Origin: Desulfuromonadaceae bacterium
Lineage (GTDB): Bacteria > Desulfobacterota > Desulfuromonadia > Desulfuromonadales > Syntrophotaleaceae
Length of the DNA: 45,400 nt
Direction: 5' to 3'
Assembly: GCA_007134025.1 (NCBI GenBank)
Contig: SLLR01000067.1
Location: forward strand, 1-45,400
The position numbers and the translations under genes are program-made. A model generated the notes under the pieces. The model ran no database searches. It was given only the letters and a program-made list of their open reading frames with translations, and had not been told where the DNA came from. Of the stretch, positions 1-9,275 are shown piece after piece (position 1 is the stretch's first letter; each line of letters begins with the position of its first letter).

Positions 1-384
1 CAAGACAACCGCATCTTCGGTGGTGACCGATTTGTCGATATCGTGCTGGCCGAGGCGGAATCTCTTCCCGAACGGAAACCTGACGTGAATGCCGTGGTTG
101 CTGCCGTGAAAAAGCTTTATGAGTTTTCGGATGACCATCTCGCATCGCGGGGCCGGGAGCGGGAGAGTTGCGAAGCTCGTGGCCTTGCTGCGTGGGCGAC
201 GCTTGAGTTCAGCAGTGGGAAGTTGACAGAGCTCGCCAAGCTTGTGGGACGAGATTCATCGACGCTGACCTGTGCGGTGCGGCGCATTGAAAAACGCCGG
301 GAGAAAGACCCCGGGCTTGTTGATAGAATGGAGCGACTGAGGCGGGAAATAATGAAGTCAAGCTATCAAGTCCTGACCCCGTAG
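1..384 (+). CDS. REP-associated tyrosine (Y1) transposase, C-terminal part
   Basis: The reading frame is open from base 1 to the TAG at 382-384, so this is the 3' part of a gene that begins before the window. The visible ~127 residues hold a short 'GGDRFVDIVL' segment, then a DnaA-like C-terminal helix-turn-helix (about residues 75-120, with 'GRERESCEARGLAAW', 'LTELAKLVGRDSSTLT' and 'AVRRIEKR'). This arrangement is known from REP-associated tyrosine transposases (RAYT, TnpA_REP family), where it follows the catalytic HUH/Y1 domain; that catalytic half is outside the window. The last codons run through a 'caagtcctgacccc' stretch that I recall as typical of the end of such elements in this bacterial group. 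The gene ends directly against truA-derived sequence in the same frame, so it appears to have inserted into truA. Family assignment rests only on the C-terminal domain. Confidence 0.7.
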   Translation, partial: QDNRIFGGDRFVDIVLAEAESLPERKPDVNAVVAAVKKLYEFSDDHLASRGRERESCEARGLAAWATLEFSSGKLTELAKLVGRDSSTLTCAVRRIEKRREKDPGLVDRMERLRREIMKSSYQVLTP

Positions 385-655
385 TTCCCGGTTCGGGATA
401 TCTATTCGATGGAACTTCACCTGCACAACCGGTTGCTGACCATCGATGTCACGGGCAGCGGCTTTTTACGTCACATGGTGCGTACGATGGTAGGAACCCT
501 GGTGGAAATCTGGATAGGGAAAAAGGCCGCCCCGGTCAGTAGATGGGCTGTTGTCGGGCGCCGCAGACAGTGTTCCGGCCCACTGCGCGCCGGCCCAGGG
601 ATTGTGTCTGATGGAAGTCTTTTACGAGCCCCGGCCGAACTGGAAAAAAACTTGA
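385..655 (+). pseudogene. truA: truA remnant (tRNA pseudouridine synthase A), 5' truncated and frameshifted
   Basis: Right after the transposase stop the frame continues as 'VRDIYSMELHLHNRLLTI' and 'TGSGFLRHMVRTMVGTLVE'. This is the conserved C-terminal part of TruA, which makes pseudouridine at tRNA positions 38-40. Translation then leaves frame at a short A-run near 519-525. One A fewer would restore 'GKRPPRSVDGLLSGAADS', and that second frame continues with 'VPAHCAPAQGLCLMEVFYE' to a TGA at 653-655, an intact-looking TruA C-terminus. The gene therefore lacks its N-terminal catalytic half and carries a +1 shift. truA directly before rplM-rpsI is a common bacterial order, so this looks like the native locus broken by the transposase. 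A sequencing error could explain the shift but not the missing 5' part. Confidence 0.75.
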
Positions 656-680
656 CATCGCTGTTTCGTTCGGCTAGTTT
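652..680 (+). promoter_or_regulatory. Promoter for rplM-rpsI
   Basis: A perfect -35 hexamer TTGACA lies at 652-657. It is followed by a 17-bp spacer and a -10-like TAGTTT at 675-680. Transcription would start near 687, giving a leader of about 57 nt before rplM. The -35 overlaps the stop codon of the truA remnant, so the ribosomal operon has its own promoter despite the insertion upstream. Confidence 0.6.
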
Positions 681-743
681 GTTGGCTTCTGTGAGCCCCG
701 TTAACCAAATCACAGTTTTCGACATATAGAAGAGAGGAACTCG

Positions 744-1172
744 ATGAGCACCCAAGTAGCCAAAAAGGCTGAAGTGATCCGAAAATGGTATATCGTTGAC
801 CTTGAAGACAAGGTACTGGGTCGCGTCGCGACCGAAATTGCCCGTGTGTTGCGCGGTAAGCATAAAGCGATTTATTCGCCGAGCGTCGATACCGGCGATT
901 TCGTCATTGTGCTGAATGCCGAAAAGCTCAACCTGAGCGGCAACAAACTGGCCGACAAGAAGTATTACCGGCATTCCGGTTATCCCGGCGGATTGAAGAC
1001 GACCACTGCGGCCGAACTGCTGCAGAAGAAGCCCGAAGAGCTGGTTCGCAAGGCGGTTCGTGGCATGTTGCCCCGCAACACCCTGGGCCGTGACATGCTG
1101 AAAAAACTCAAGGTCTATGCCGGCAGCGATCATCCCCACGCTGCTCAGCAGCCCAAGGAACTGGTCTTTTAA
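744..1172 (+). CDS. rplM: 50S ribosomal protein L13
   Basis: Encodes L13, a large-subunit protein that binds 23S rRNA early in assembly. The 142-residue length matches the family. Conserved segments are visible: '[18 protein letters not shown]' near the N-terminus, '[13 protein letters not shown]' in the middle and '[18 protein letters not shown]' towards the C-terminus. The ATG at 744 has an 'agagaggaa' ribosome site ahead of it. It forms a two-gene operon with rpsI (30-bp gap), as in most bacteria. The likely promoter is at 652-680 and the operon ends at the terminator at 1635-1675. Identification is secure. Confidence 0.98.
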   Translation: MSTQVAKKAEVIRKWYIVDLEDKVLGRVATEIARVLRGKHKAIYSPSVDTGDFVIVLNAEKLNLSGNKLADKKYYRHSGYPGGLKTTTAAELLQKKPEELVRKAVRGMLPRNTLGRDMLKKLKVYAGSDHPHAAQQPKELVF

Positions 1173-1202
1173 AAAAGTTACGTTTTGTATCAGGAGATAA
1201 AG

Positions 1203-1595
1203 ATGGCAGAACAGAAGTTCTACGCGACCGGCAAGAAAAAGACTTCCGTAGCCCGGGTCTGGATCAAGCCCGGAACCGGCGCAATCGTTGTTAATCGTCG
1301 GCCCCTCGATGAGTACTTCGGCCGTGCGACATCCAAGATGATCGTATGCCAACCCCTCGAGCTTACAGAGAACACCGGCAAGTTCGATATCAGCGTCAAC
1401 GTGTGTGGCGGCGGACCTTCCGGTCAGGCCGGAGCAATCAAACACGGCATCACCAAGGCCCTGCTGGCTGCCGATGGCCAATTGCGACCGGTTCTCAAGA
1501 AGGCCGGTTTCATTACTCGTGACAGCCGTATCAAAGAGCGTAAAAAATACGGTCGCAAGGCGGCTCGCGCCAGTTTCCAGTTCTCCAAGCGTTAA
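1203..1595 (+). CDS. rpsI: 30S ribosomal protein S9
   Basis: Encodes S9, a small-subunit protein whose C-terminal tail reaches towards P-site tRNA. The start is taken at ATG 1203 ([20 protein letters not shown]) because 'caggagataa' lies just upstream. An earlier in-frame codon at 1185 would put the ribosome site inside the gene. The 130-residue product has the family's '[19 protein letters not shown]' block, the '[19 protein letters not shown]' block and the typical C-terminal 'QFSKR'. It is cotranscribed with rplM. Confidence 0.98.
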   Translation: MAEQKFYATGKKKTSVARVWIKPGTGAIVVNRRPLDEYFGRATSKMIVCQPLELTENTGKFDISVNVCGGGPSGQAGAIKHGITKALLAADGQLRPVLKKAGFITRDSRIKERKKYGRKAARASFQFSKR

Positions 1596-1634
1596 TCGGA
1601 TACCGGTCGCATTGCAGCTCTTTTGCAGACTTTC

Positions 1635-1675
1635 GCAAAAGGGGAACCCACGGGTTCCCCTTTTGCGTTTTTGTT
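1635..1675 (+). terminator. Rho-independent terminator after rpsI
   Basis: A 15-bp perfect inverted repeat pairs 1635-1649 (gcaaaaggggaaccc) with 1652-1666 (gggttccccttttgc). A T-rich stretch 'gtttttgtt' follows. It closes the rplM-rpsI operon and separates it from argC. Confidence 0.9.
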
Positions 1676-1721
1676 GTGTCGCGAACAATGGCGGAACAAG
1701 GATTCGCCGACGGAGGATGGC

Positions 1722-2759
1722 ATGATCAAGGTGGCGATTGTCGGAGCCAGTGGGTACACGGGAGTGGAGTTGTTGCGTTTGCTGCTCAACCATCCGCAGG
1801 TGGAGATTACCTGCGTGACCTCCCGTCAGAATGCCGGGACGCCGATCAGTTCGGTATTCCCGTCACTTATGGGACGCAGCGATCTGGTTTTCGACCCGGT
1901 CGATGTGGATCTGATCACCGCCAGAGCCGAACTGGTTTTTACCGCATTGCCGCACAAAGCCGCTATGGAAGTGGTTCCCGACCTGCTGCGTGCGGGGTGT
2001 AAGGTGGTTGATCTGTCTGCGGATTATCGGCTTCGGGATGCGGCGACCTATGAACTTTGGTATCAGCCCCACACCAGCGTTGAACTCCTCTCCGAGGCTG
2101 TCTATGGCCTGCCGGAGCTGTACCGGTCGCAGATTCGGGGAGCACGGCTGGTGGCCAATCCAGGCTGTTATCCTACCAGCGTGGTTCTGGCTCTGGCTCC
2201 CCTGATAGAACAGAACAAGGTCTTTTTGTCGAGCCTGATTATTGACAGCAAGTCCGGCACCAGTGGCGCCGGACGTTCGGCCAGGGTTGGTTCCCTGTTT
2301 TGCGAGGTGAATGAGGGATTCAAGGCCTATGGGGTGGGCAATCACCGGCATACGCCGGAAATCGAGCAGACGCTGGCCGCCCTCGCTGGTGAACCGGTTG
2401 CGGTTTCCTTTACCCCACATCTGCTGCCGGTCAATCGCGGTATTCTGTCCACCTGCTATGCCGGCCTTAGTGATCCGCTTTCGACAGAAGCGCTGGTGGC
2501 ATTCTACCGGGAGCGCTATGCCGACGAACCCTTCGTGCGGATTCATCCGGCGGGAGAATGGCCCAATGTCACCTATGTGCGGGGCAGCAATTACTGCAAT
2601 ATCGGCCTGTTCAGCGACGCTCGCACCGGTCGGGTCATTGTGGTTTCGGTGATTGACAATCTGCTCAAAGGGGCTTCCAGCCAGGCCGTGCAGAATATGA
2701 ACCTGATGCTCGGTCTGGAAGAAACCTGCGGACTTGGCGATCTGCCGCTGTTTCCTTAA
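1722..2759 (+). CDS. argC: N-acetyl-gamma-glutamyl-phosphate reductase
   Basis: Third step of arginine synthesis: NADPH-dependent reduction of N-acetylglutamyl phosphate to the semialdehyde. The start is ATG 1722 ([17 protein letters not shown]), preceded by 'ggagg' at 1712-1716. The frame is open further upstream, but that would run through the terminator hairpin. The 345-residue length is normal. The N-terminal Rossmann motif GASGYTG is clear. The catalytic cysteine sits in '[11 protein letters not shown]' and the conserved histidine region is '[13 protein letters not shown]'. The gene stands alone between the ribosomal operon and the ygiQ-like gene, and no other arg gene is in the window. 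Confidence 0.97.
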   Translation: MIKVAIVGASGYTGVELLRLLLNHPQVEITCVTSRQNAGTPISSVFPSLMGRSDLVFDPVDVDLITARAELVFTALPHKAAMEVVPDLLRAGCKVVDLSADYRLRDAATYELWYQPHTSVELLSEAVYGLPELYRSQIRGARLVANPGCYPTSVVLALAPLIEQNKVFLSSLIIDSKSGTSGAGRSARVGSLFCEVNEGFKAYGVGNHRHTPEIEQTLAALAGEPVAVSFTPHLLPVNRGILSTCYAGLSDPLSTEALVAFYRERYADEPFVRIHPAGEWPNVTYVRGSNYCNIGLFSDARTGRVIVVSVIDNLLKGASSQAVQNMNLMLGLEETCGLGDLPLFP

Positions 2760-2899
2760 AAGAGTCATTTTCGCTTTTCAAAGGGCTGCTGCGGCACCTT
2801 TGACAGGACAGGCCTGGCCGATCGAGGCTTTTAGCGTGAGGAATCAAGCTGCTGAAAACGCCCTGCAATAAGGATTTTCTGCCAGTCTGTCGGCAGGAC

Positions 2900-4690
2900 A
2901 TGGAAAGACGTGGCTGGGAACAACTCGACGTACTGTTCGTCACCGGTGATGCTTACGTCGACCATCCGGCTTTCGGAGTTCCTTTGCTGGCCCGTCTGCT
3001 CGAGGCCGAAGGGTTTCGGGTCGGGATTCTGGCCCAGCCCGACTGGCAGGATCCACGGGCCATGCAGGTGATGGGGCGTCCGCGGTTGTTTGCCGCCGTC
3101 GCTTCCGGTGCCATGGACTCCATGGTCAATCACTACACGGCGGCCAGAAAACGCCGCCGCAACGACGCCTATACCCCCGGCGGTCGCAGCGGCGCACGGC
3201 CCAACCGGGCCGTTATCGCCTATACGGGGGCAGTCAAAAACGCTTTCAAGGGGTTGCCGGTGGTCATCGGCGGCATCGAAGCCAGTCTTCGCCGCCTGGC
3301 TCATTACGATTACTGGTCCGATTCGGTTCGGCGCTCACTGCTGGTGGACAGCAAGGCCAACCTGTTGCTTTACGGCATGGCCGAAAGCGCTTTGCTGGAA
3401 TTGACCCGGCGCTTGGCCGTTGACGAACCCATTGAGAACCTTGAGAATATTCCCGGAAGCGCGATGCTGGTCCGTGCTGCCCCGTCGGACGCCCTTGAGC
3501 TGCCCGATTACGATCGGGTTGCCGGCGACAAGAGCGCTTTTGCCGAGGCTTACCGGTTGGCCGCTGAACAAAACAACCCTTATTGCGCCCGTCCTTTGGC
3601 GCAGCGCCATTCAGACCGCTGGGTGCTGGTGAACCCCCCGTCCCGTCCTCTGCAGCAAGGCGCATTGGATCGCCTGTATGCCCTGCCGTTTCAGCGCCGC
3701 CCCCATCCCGCTTATACCGAATCGATTCCCGCATTTGAACAGATTCGGTTTTCCATTACCAGCCATCGAGGGTGTGCCGGCGGCTGCGCCTTTTGTGCCA
3801 TCGCCCAGCATCAGGGTAAACTGATACAGTCCCGTTCAGAGCAATCGCTGGTGGAAGAAGTGCAAAAGCTCGTGGCGCAGGAGGATTTTCGCGGTACCAT
3901 CAGCGATGTGGGCGGCCCCAGCGCCAACATGTACGGAATGCGCTGCGATAATCCGCAGGCGCGTGAAGCTTGCCGGCGGGACGGTTGCCTGTTTCCCGGC
4001 CCCTGTCCCCATCTGCGTGTCGAAGACGGCCGGGTCGCGCAACTGCTGAAACGCTTGCGCAGTCTCGCAGGAGTGCGTCATCTGTTTGTTGCCTCCGGAG
4101 TGCGTCTGGATCTCCTCGAACGGCAGCCGGAATACCGGCGCCGGCTTGTTGGCGAACACGTCAGCGGCCTGCTCAAGGTGGCTCCCGAATCCCTGAGCGA
4201 AGAACTGACCCGTCTCATGCGCAAGCCCGATCCGGAGGTATTTGAAAGGTTTCTCCACCTTTTTCGCACGGAGAGCCGCAATTGTGGTCGTCGACAGACT
4301 GTGGTGCCCTATCTGATCGCGGGGTACCCCGGATCAACCCTGGGACAAACGGTGGATACGGCCCTGGCCTTGTGTCGTCTTGGATTGCGTGTGGAGCAGG
4401 TGCAGGAATTTACCCCGACGCCGGGAACCCTGGCGACCTGTCTGTACCACACTGGTCGCGACCCCTGGACCGGAGAGCAGGTTGCGGTGCCGCTTTCCGA
4501 CCGGGAACGCCGGCTGCAGAAGGCGCTGCTGCTCTTTCATCTTCCCGATAATCGAGCAGCGGTCAGAGAGGCCCTGCGTCGTTGCGGCCGTGAGGCGGAT
4601 GGCGCTCTGCTGCTGGAGGGACCGATCGCCGAGCAAAAGATCACCGGTAAACGGAGGCGGGCGCTTGACAGAGGCCGGGGCAAGGCTTAA
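2900..4690 (+). CDS. YgiQ-family radical SAM protein
   Basis: A member of the YgiQ family (UPF0313), radical S-adenosylmethionine enzymes of undetermined substrate. The [4Fe-4S] motif CAGGCAFC gives Cys292, Cys296 and Cys299, counted from ATG 2900. The N-terminus has the hallmark 'VTGDAYVDHPAFG', followed by 'ILAQPDW', 'SGAMDSMVNHYT' and 'IGGIEASLRRLAHYDYW'. The C-terminal half has 'VAPESLSEELTRLMRKP' and 'PYLIAGYPGSTL'. Codons just before ATG 2900 still read as family sequence (FLPVCRQDM), with no ATG, GTG or TTG between the stop at 2837-2839 and 2900. The true start may therefore be a CTG at 2849 or 2852, behind 'gagga' at 2838-2842. The next gene follows after 53 bp. Confidence 0.9.
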   Translation: MERRGWEQLDVLFVTGDAYVDHPAFGVPLLARLLEAEGFRVGILAQPDWQDPRAMQVMGRPRLFAAVASGAMDSMVNHYTAARKRRRNDAYTPGGRSGARPNRAVIAYTGAVKNAFKGLPVVIGGIEASLRRLAHYDYWSDSVRRSLLVDSKANLLLYGMAESALLELTRRLAVDEPIENLENIPGSAMLVRAAPSDALELPDYDRVAGDKSAFAEAYRLAAEQNNPYCARPLAQRHSDRWVLVNPPSRPLQQGALDRLYALPFQRRPHPAYTESIPAFEQIRFSITSHRGCAGGCAFCAIAQHQGKLIQSRSEQSLVEEVQKLVAQEDFRGTISDVGGPSANMYGMRCDNPQAREACRRDGCLFPGPCPHLRVEDGRVAQLLKRLRSLAGVRHLFVASGVRLDLLERQPEYRRRLVGEHVSGLLKVAPESLSEELTRLMRKPDPEVFERFLHLFRTESRNCGRRQTVVPYLIAGYPGSTLGQTVDTALALCRLGLRVEQVQEFTPTPGTLATCLYHTGRDPWTGEQVAVPLSDRERRLQKALLLFHLPDNRAAVREALRRCGREADGALLLEGPIAEQKITGKRRRALDRGRGKA

Positions 4691-4743
4691 CATGACCGAC
4701 CCCAAAACACTGCGAAGAGCCCTTTGGGGGGCGGGAGGACGGC

Positions 4744-4929
4744 ATGGACTATTGGCTGACAGTGTTTGGCCTGCTGCTGGTGATCGAGGGGATACCCTGG
4801 TTTTTGTGCCCGCGCGGATTCAGGAATCTGCTTGCTGTCCTGTCCCGGAGTGGGGAGGCTTCTCTGCGATTGTTTGGTCTGAGCGCCATGCTGCTTGGCC
4901 TGCTGTTGGTCTATCTGGGGCGCCCGTAA
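4744..4929 (+). CDS. DUF2065 small membrane protein
   Basis: A 61-residue protein starting at ATG 4744 behind 'gggagga'. It has two hydrophobic segments (about residues 3-20 and 41-58) separated by a basic stretch, 'CPRGFRNLLAVLSRSGEAS'. The pattern 'LLLVIEGIPWFLCPRGFR' and 'LRLFGLSAMLLGLLLVYLG' fits the DUF2065 (YjeT-like) family of inner-membrane proteins, whose role is unknown. It lies 53 bp after the ygiQ-like gene and probably shares its transcript. Confidence 0.75.
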   Translation: MDYWLTVFGLLLVIEGIPWFLCPRGFRNLLAVLSRSGEASLRLFGLSAMLLGLLLVYLGRP

Positions 4930-5085
4930 AACCAACCCCCTGAATCACTGCAGGGAGCCGTTTCAAACCGCTATCCATGCCTCGGTAATCGTTGTAAGGG
5001 GTTGAAAGGGCGTTGACTTTGACCATTATTCGTGCTTGATTAAGCCCGTATCGGCTGTCTTTTCAGCCTGTGGATTCTGCTCCGC

Positions 5086-6117
5086 ATGCGTTTGAGTGAT
5101 TTTGATTTTGAGCTACCGGAAGAGCTGATTGCCCAGCAGCCCCTGGCCGAGCGGTCCGACTCCCGGCTGATGGTGCTGAGTCGCGCCGACGGCGGCCTCG
5201 CCCTGGGAAGTTTTGCCGCCGTTGCCGATCATTTTCGACAAGGGGACCTGCTGGTCATTAATGACACCCGGGTTATTCCGGCCCGCCTTCAGGGTCGCAA
5301 GGAATCCGGCGGCAGGGTCGAGGCGTTGCTGGTTCGACGTCTTCCCGACGATGGCGAGGTCTGGAGCTGCCTCACCAAAGCCTCCCGGGGACCTGCCGCG
5401 GGCACCCGGCTGCTGTTTGGAAAGGATCTCACCGCAACTGTCCTGGCGGGCGGGGAGGCACCCTACAAGCGGATCCGTTTCCACTGCGACGGGGACTTTC
5501 TGACCCGGTTGAACGAAATCGGCCGCATACCCCTGCCACCCTATATTCGCCGGGATGACCGCCCTCTGGACAGAGAACGCTATCAGACCGTATTTGCCCG
5601 CGAGGACGGTTCTATCGCCGCACCTACAGCCGGGCTGCATTTTACCCCTGAGATCTTCCATATTTTGCGGGACAAAGGGGTTGAAATTCAATCGCTGACG
5701 CTGCACGTGGGACTTGGCACCTTTCTGCCGGTACGGGTGGAGGATGTACGCCTACATCGCATGCATGAGGAGACTTACACGGTCTCTCCGAAAACTGCCG
5801 CCGCCGTTAATCGGGCACGGGCCGAAGGCCGCCGGGTGATCGCCCTTGGCACCACCAGTGCCCGTACCCTGGAGTACGCAGTTGATGACGAAGGCCGGCT
5901 GCGATCCGGCTCGGGACTCTGCGACCTGTTTATTTACCCCGGCTACCGGTTTCGTGTCGTGGATGGACTGTTAACCAATTTTCACCTTCCACGCTCGACC
6001 CTGCTGATGCTGGTTTCAGCCCTGGCCGGGCGCGAAGCGATTCTTGCTGCCTACCGGCGGGCGGTCGCCGAAGGATTCCGTTTTTTCAGTTACGGCGATT
6101 GCATGCTGATTTTATAG
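5086..6117 (+). CDS. queA: S-adenosylmethionine:tRNA ribosyltransferase-isomerase
   Basis: Late queuosine step: transfers and isomerises the ribosyl group of SAM onto 7-aminomethyl-7-deazaguanine in tRNA, giving epoxyqueuosine. The 343-residue product begins 'MRLSDFDFELPEELIAQ' and has the family blocks 'INDTRVIPARLQGR', 'GRIPLPPYIRR', 'AAPTAGLHFTPEI', 'LHVGLGTFLPV' and 'TNFHLPRSTLLMLVSAL'. The ribosome site before ATG 5086 is weak. The stop at 6115-6117 lies almost on the tgt ribosome site, so the two queuosine genes are probably translationally linked. Confidence 0.97.
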   Translation: MRLSDFDFELPEELIAQQPLAERSDSRLMVLSRADGGLALGSFAAVADHFRQGDLLVINDTRVIPARLQGRKESGGRVEALLVRRLPDDGEVWSCLTKASRGPAAGTRLLFGKDLTATVLAGGEAPYKRIRFHCDGDFLTRLNEIGRIPLPPYIRRDDRPLDRERYQTVFAREDGSIAAPTAGLHFTPEIFHILRDKGVEIQSLTLHVGLGTFLPVRVEDVRLHRMHEETYTVSPKTAAAVNRARAEGRRVIALGTTSARTLEYAVDDEGRLRSGSGLCDLFIYPGYRFRVVDGLLTNFHLPRSTLLMLVSALAGREAILAAYRRAVAEGFRFFSYGDCMLIL

Positions 6118-7245
<1,128 letters not shown>

Positions 7246-7323
7246 CCATAGCGGACAATTCGTCGGGAAAACGCGGTACATCTTTCGTCTCACTTAACTT
7301 ACATCAAATCAAGGAGGTCTTTC

Positions 7324-7635
7324 ATGGTATCCGAAGCCTATGCTTTTGCCGGAGCTGCCGGCGGGCAGCAGGGAAGCAATCCCTATCAGGGCATCATCAT
7401 GCTGGTGATGATGTTCGCCATCTTTTACTTTCTGCTGATTCGTCCGCAGCAGAAAAAGGCCCGCATGCACAAGGAACTGATTGAAAGCCTGAAGACCGGC
7501 GACACGGTCATTACGGTCGGCGGCATGTTCGGCAAGGTGTCGGCCATTCAGGACGACGTCCTCACCTTGGAAATCGCCACGGGGGTTAAAATCAGAATTA
7601 CCCGCAGTTCCGTTGCTTCCGTGGCCAAAGACTAA
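7324..7635 (+). CDS. yajC: Preprotein translocase subunit YajC
   Basis: A 103-residue accessory subunit that associates with SecDF at the inner membrane. The start at ATG 7324 has an excellent 'aaggagg' site at 7312-7317. A single transmembrane segment spans about residues 23-41 ('IIMLVMMFAIFYFLLI'), followed by the family signature 'RPQQKKARMHKELIESLK' and 'GDTVITVGGMFGKV'. It is 30 bp upstream of secD. Confidence 0.96.
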   Translation: MVSEAYAFAGAAGGQQGSNPYQGIIMLVMMFAIFYFLLIRPQQKKARMHKELIESLKTGDTVITVGGMFGKVSAIQDDVLTLEIATGVKIRITRSSVASVAKD

Positions 7636-7665
7636 TATTTGATCTGTAAAGGAGCTCATACTGTC

Positions 7666-9264
7666 ATGTCCAAAAGCATCAAGGTGCGGGGCGGGATTGT
7701 TCTCGGTTGCCTCTTGCTGGCACTGGTTTCCCTGGCGCCGACTTTTGTCGGCGAGCGTCTGCCTTCCTGGTGGCGGAACGCTTTTGATCCCATCCAATTG
7801 GGGCTCGATCTGCAGGGCGGCATGCACCTGGTTCTGGGAGTGGATGTGGACAAGGCGGTGGAAAGCCGCCTGGACGCCATTGGCGATCAGCTCGAAGGGT
7901 TGCTGCGGGAACAGGATGTTATCTTTCAGCGGATCCACCGCCGGACCGGTCAGAGACTGGTGGTCACGGTCTATGATGCCCAGGCCGGGGCCCAGGTCGA
8001 TAGTCTGATGAAGGCGAACTTTCCCAACCTGGAACCGCTGACCCTGCCGGCCGAGGGCGGCTACATCGACAAAAACTTCCGTCTCAGTGACAGGGAGGTC
8101 CAGCGCATTCGCGAATACGCGGTGCGGCAGGCCCTCGAAACCCTGCGCAACCGGATCGATCAGTTCGGCGTCAGCGAACCGACCCTGCAGCTGCAAAGCG
8201 GCAACCGCATTCTGATTCAGTTGCCTGGGGTGCGGGATCCGCAGCGGGCCATTGCCCTGCTGGGTAAAACCGCGCTGCTGGAGTTCATGATGGTCGATGA
8301 GCGGGCCGATCTGCAGCAGGCGCTGCAAGGTCAGGTGCCGCCCGGCAGCAAGCTGCTCTATGAGCGGCGCGTGGACTCCCGTACCGGTGCGGTAACGGAG
8401 ATCCCTCTGGTGGTGCGGGATGCGGCGGTTTTGACCGGAGACCTTCTTTCCGATGCCCAGGTACGCATCGATCCTCGTTTCAACAGGCCCTATGTTTCCA
8501 TTGATTTCAACGCTGTCGGCGCCCGGCGGTTTGACCAGATCACCGCCGCCAATGTGGGCCGCCGGCTGGCTATTGTGCTCGATGATACGGTGTATTCGGC
8601 CCCGGTCATTCAGGAGCGGATCTCCGGCGGCAGCGCCCAGATCAGCGGCTCTTTTAACGAGCAGGAGGCCACCGACCTGGCCATTATCCTGCGGGCCGGT
8701 TCCCTGCCGGCGCCGGTGGAAATTCTGGAAGATCGGACCGTGGGCCCTTCTCTGGGGCGTGACTCCATTCGACGCGGGGTGGTTTCCATAGTCATCGGTT
8801 TGCTGCTGGTGCTCTTGTCCATGGCGGTCTATTACAACCTCTCGGGCATGGTGGCCAATCTGGCCCTGGTACTGAATCTGGTTTTCGTACTGGCCATCCT
8901 CAGCCTGTTCAAGGCAACGCTGACGCTGCCGGGAATTGGCGGTATCGTGCTCACCATCGGCATGGCGGTGGACGCCAATGTGCTGATTTTCGAGCGGATT
9001 CGGGAGGAGTTGAGGCTGGGCAGGACGGTCCGGGCCGCTGTGGAAGCGGGCTATGCCAAGGCATTGACCACCATTCTCGACGCCAACGTGACGACCCTGA
9101 TCGCCGCTTTGGTCCTGTTTCAATTCGGCACCGGCCCGGTCAAGGGTTTTGCCGTGACCCTGTCCGTGGGAATTATCGCGTCCCTGTTTACCGCCATCTT
9201 TGTTTCGAGACTGGTGTTTGATTTTTTCCTGGCCCGCTTCGATATAAAGCGGCTTAGCATATAG
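7666..9264 (+). CDS. secD: Protein translocase subunit SecD
   Basis: SecD works with SecF to use the proton-motive force to pull exported proteins out of SecYEG. The start is ATG 7666 (MSKSIKVRGG). A ribosome site 'aaagga' is present but about 12 nt away. The 532 residues contain an N-terminal membrane segment, the 'LGLDLQGGMHLVLG' motif, a periplasmic domain with 'LRNRIDQFGVSEPTLQL', then a C-terminal bundle of membrane helices. That bundle includes 'GIGGIVLTIGMAVDANVLIF', the conserved D-A-N segment of transport-coupled SecD. Unlike the fused SecDF of some Gram-positives, secF is separate here, 11 bp downstream. Confidence 0.97.
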   Translation: MSKSIKVRGGIVLGCLLLALVSLAPTFVGERLPSWWRNAFDPIQLGLDLQGGMHLVLGVDVDKAVESRLDAIGDQLEGLLREQDVIFQRIHRRTGQRLVVTVYDAQAGAQVDSLMKANFPNLEPLTLPAEGGYIDKNFRLSDREVQRIREYAVRQALETLRNRIDQFGVSEPTLQLQSGNRILIQLPGVRDPQRAIALLGKTALLEFMMVDERADLQQALQGQVPPGSKLLYERRVDSRTGAVTEIPLVVRDAAVLTGDLLSDAQVRIDPRFNRPYVSIDFNAVGARRFDQITAANVGRRLAIVLDDTVYSAPVIQERISGGSAQISGSFNEQEATDLAIILRAGSLPAPVEILEDRTVGPSLGRDSIRRGVVSIVIGLLLVLLSMAVYYNLSGMVANLALVLNLVFVLAILSLFKATLTLPGIGGIVLTIGMAVDANVLIFERIREELRLGRTVRAAVEAGYAKALTTILDANVTTLIAALVLFQFGTGPVKGFAVTLSVGIIASLFTAIFVSRLVFDFFLARFDIKRLSI

Positions 9265-9275
9265 GGGAGGGCGGT

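Noticed and set aside
1623-1721. N-terminal extension of argC
   Set aside because: The in-frame extension runs through the rpsI terminator hairpin, while ATG 1722 has its own ribosome site and gives the normal family start.
5013-5041. Promoter for queA (TTGACT with a downstream TTGATT)
   Set aside because: The -35 is good, but no acceptable -10 lies 16-18 bp away.
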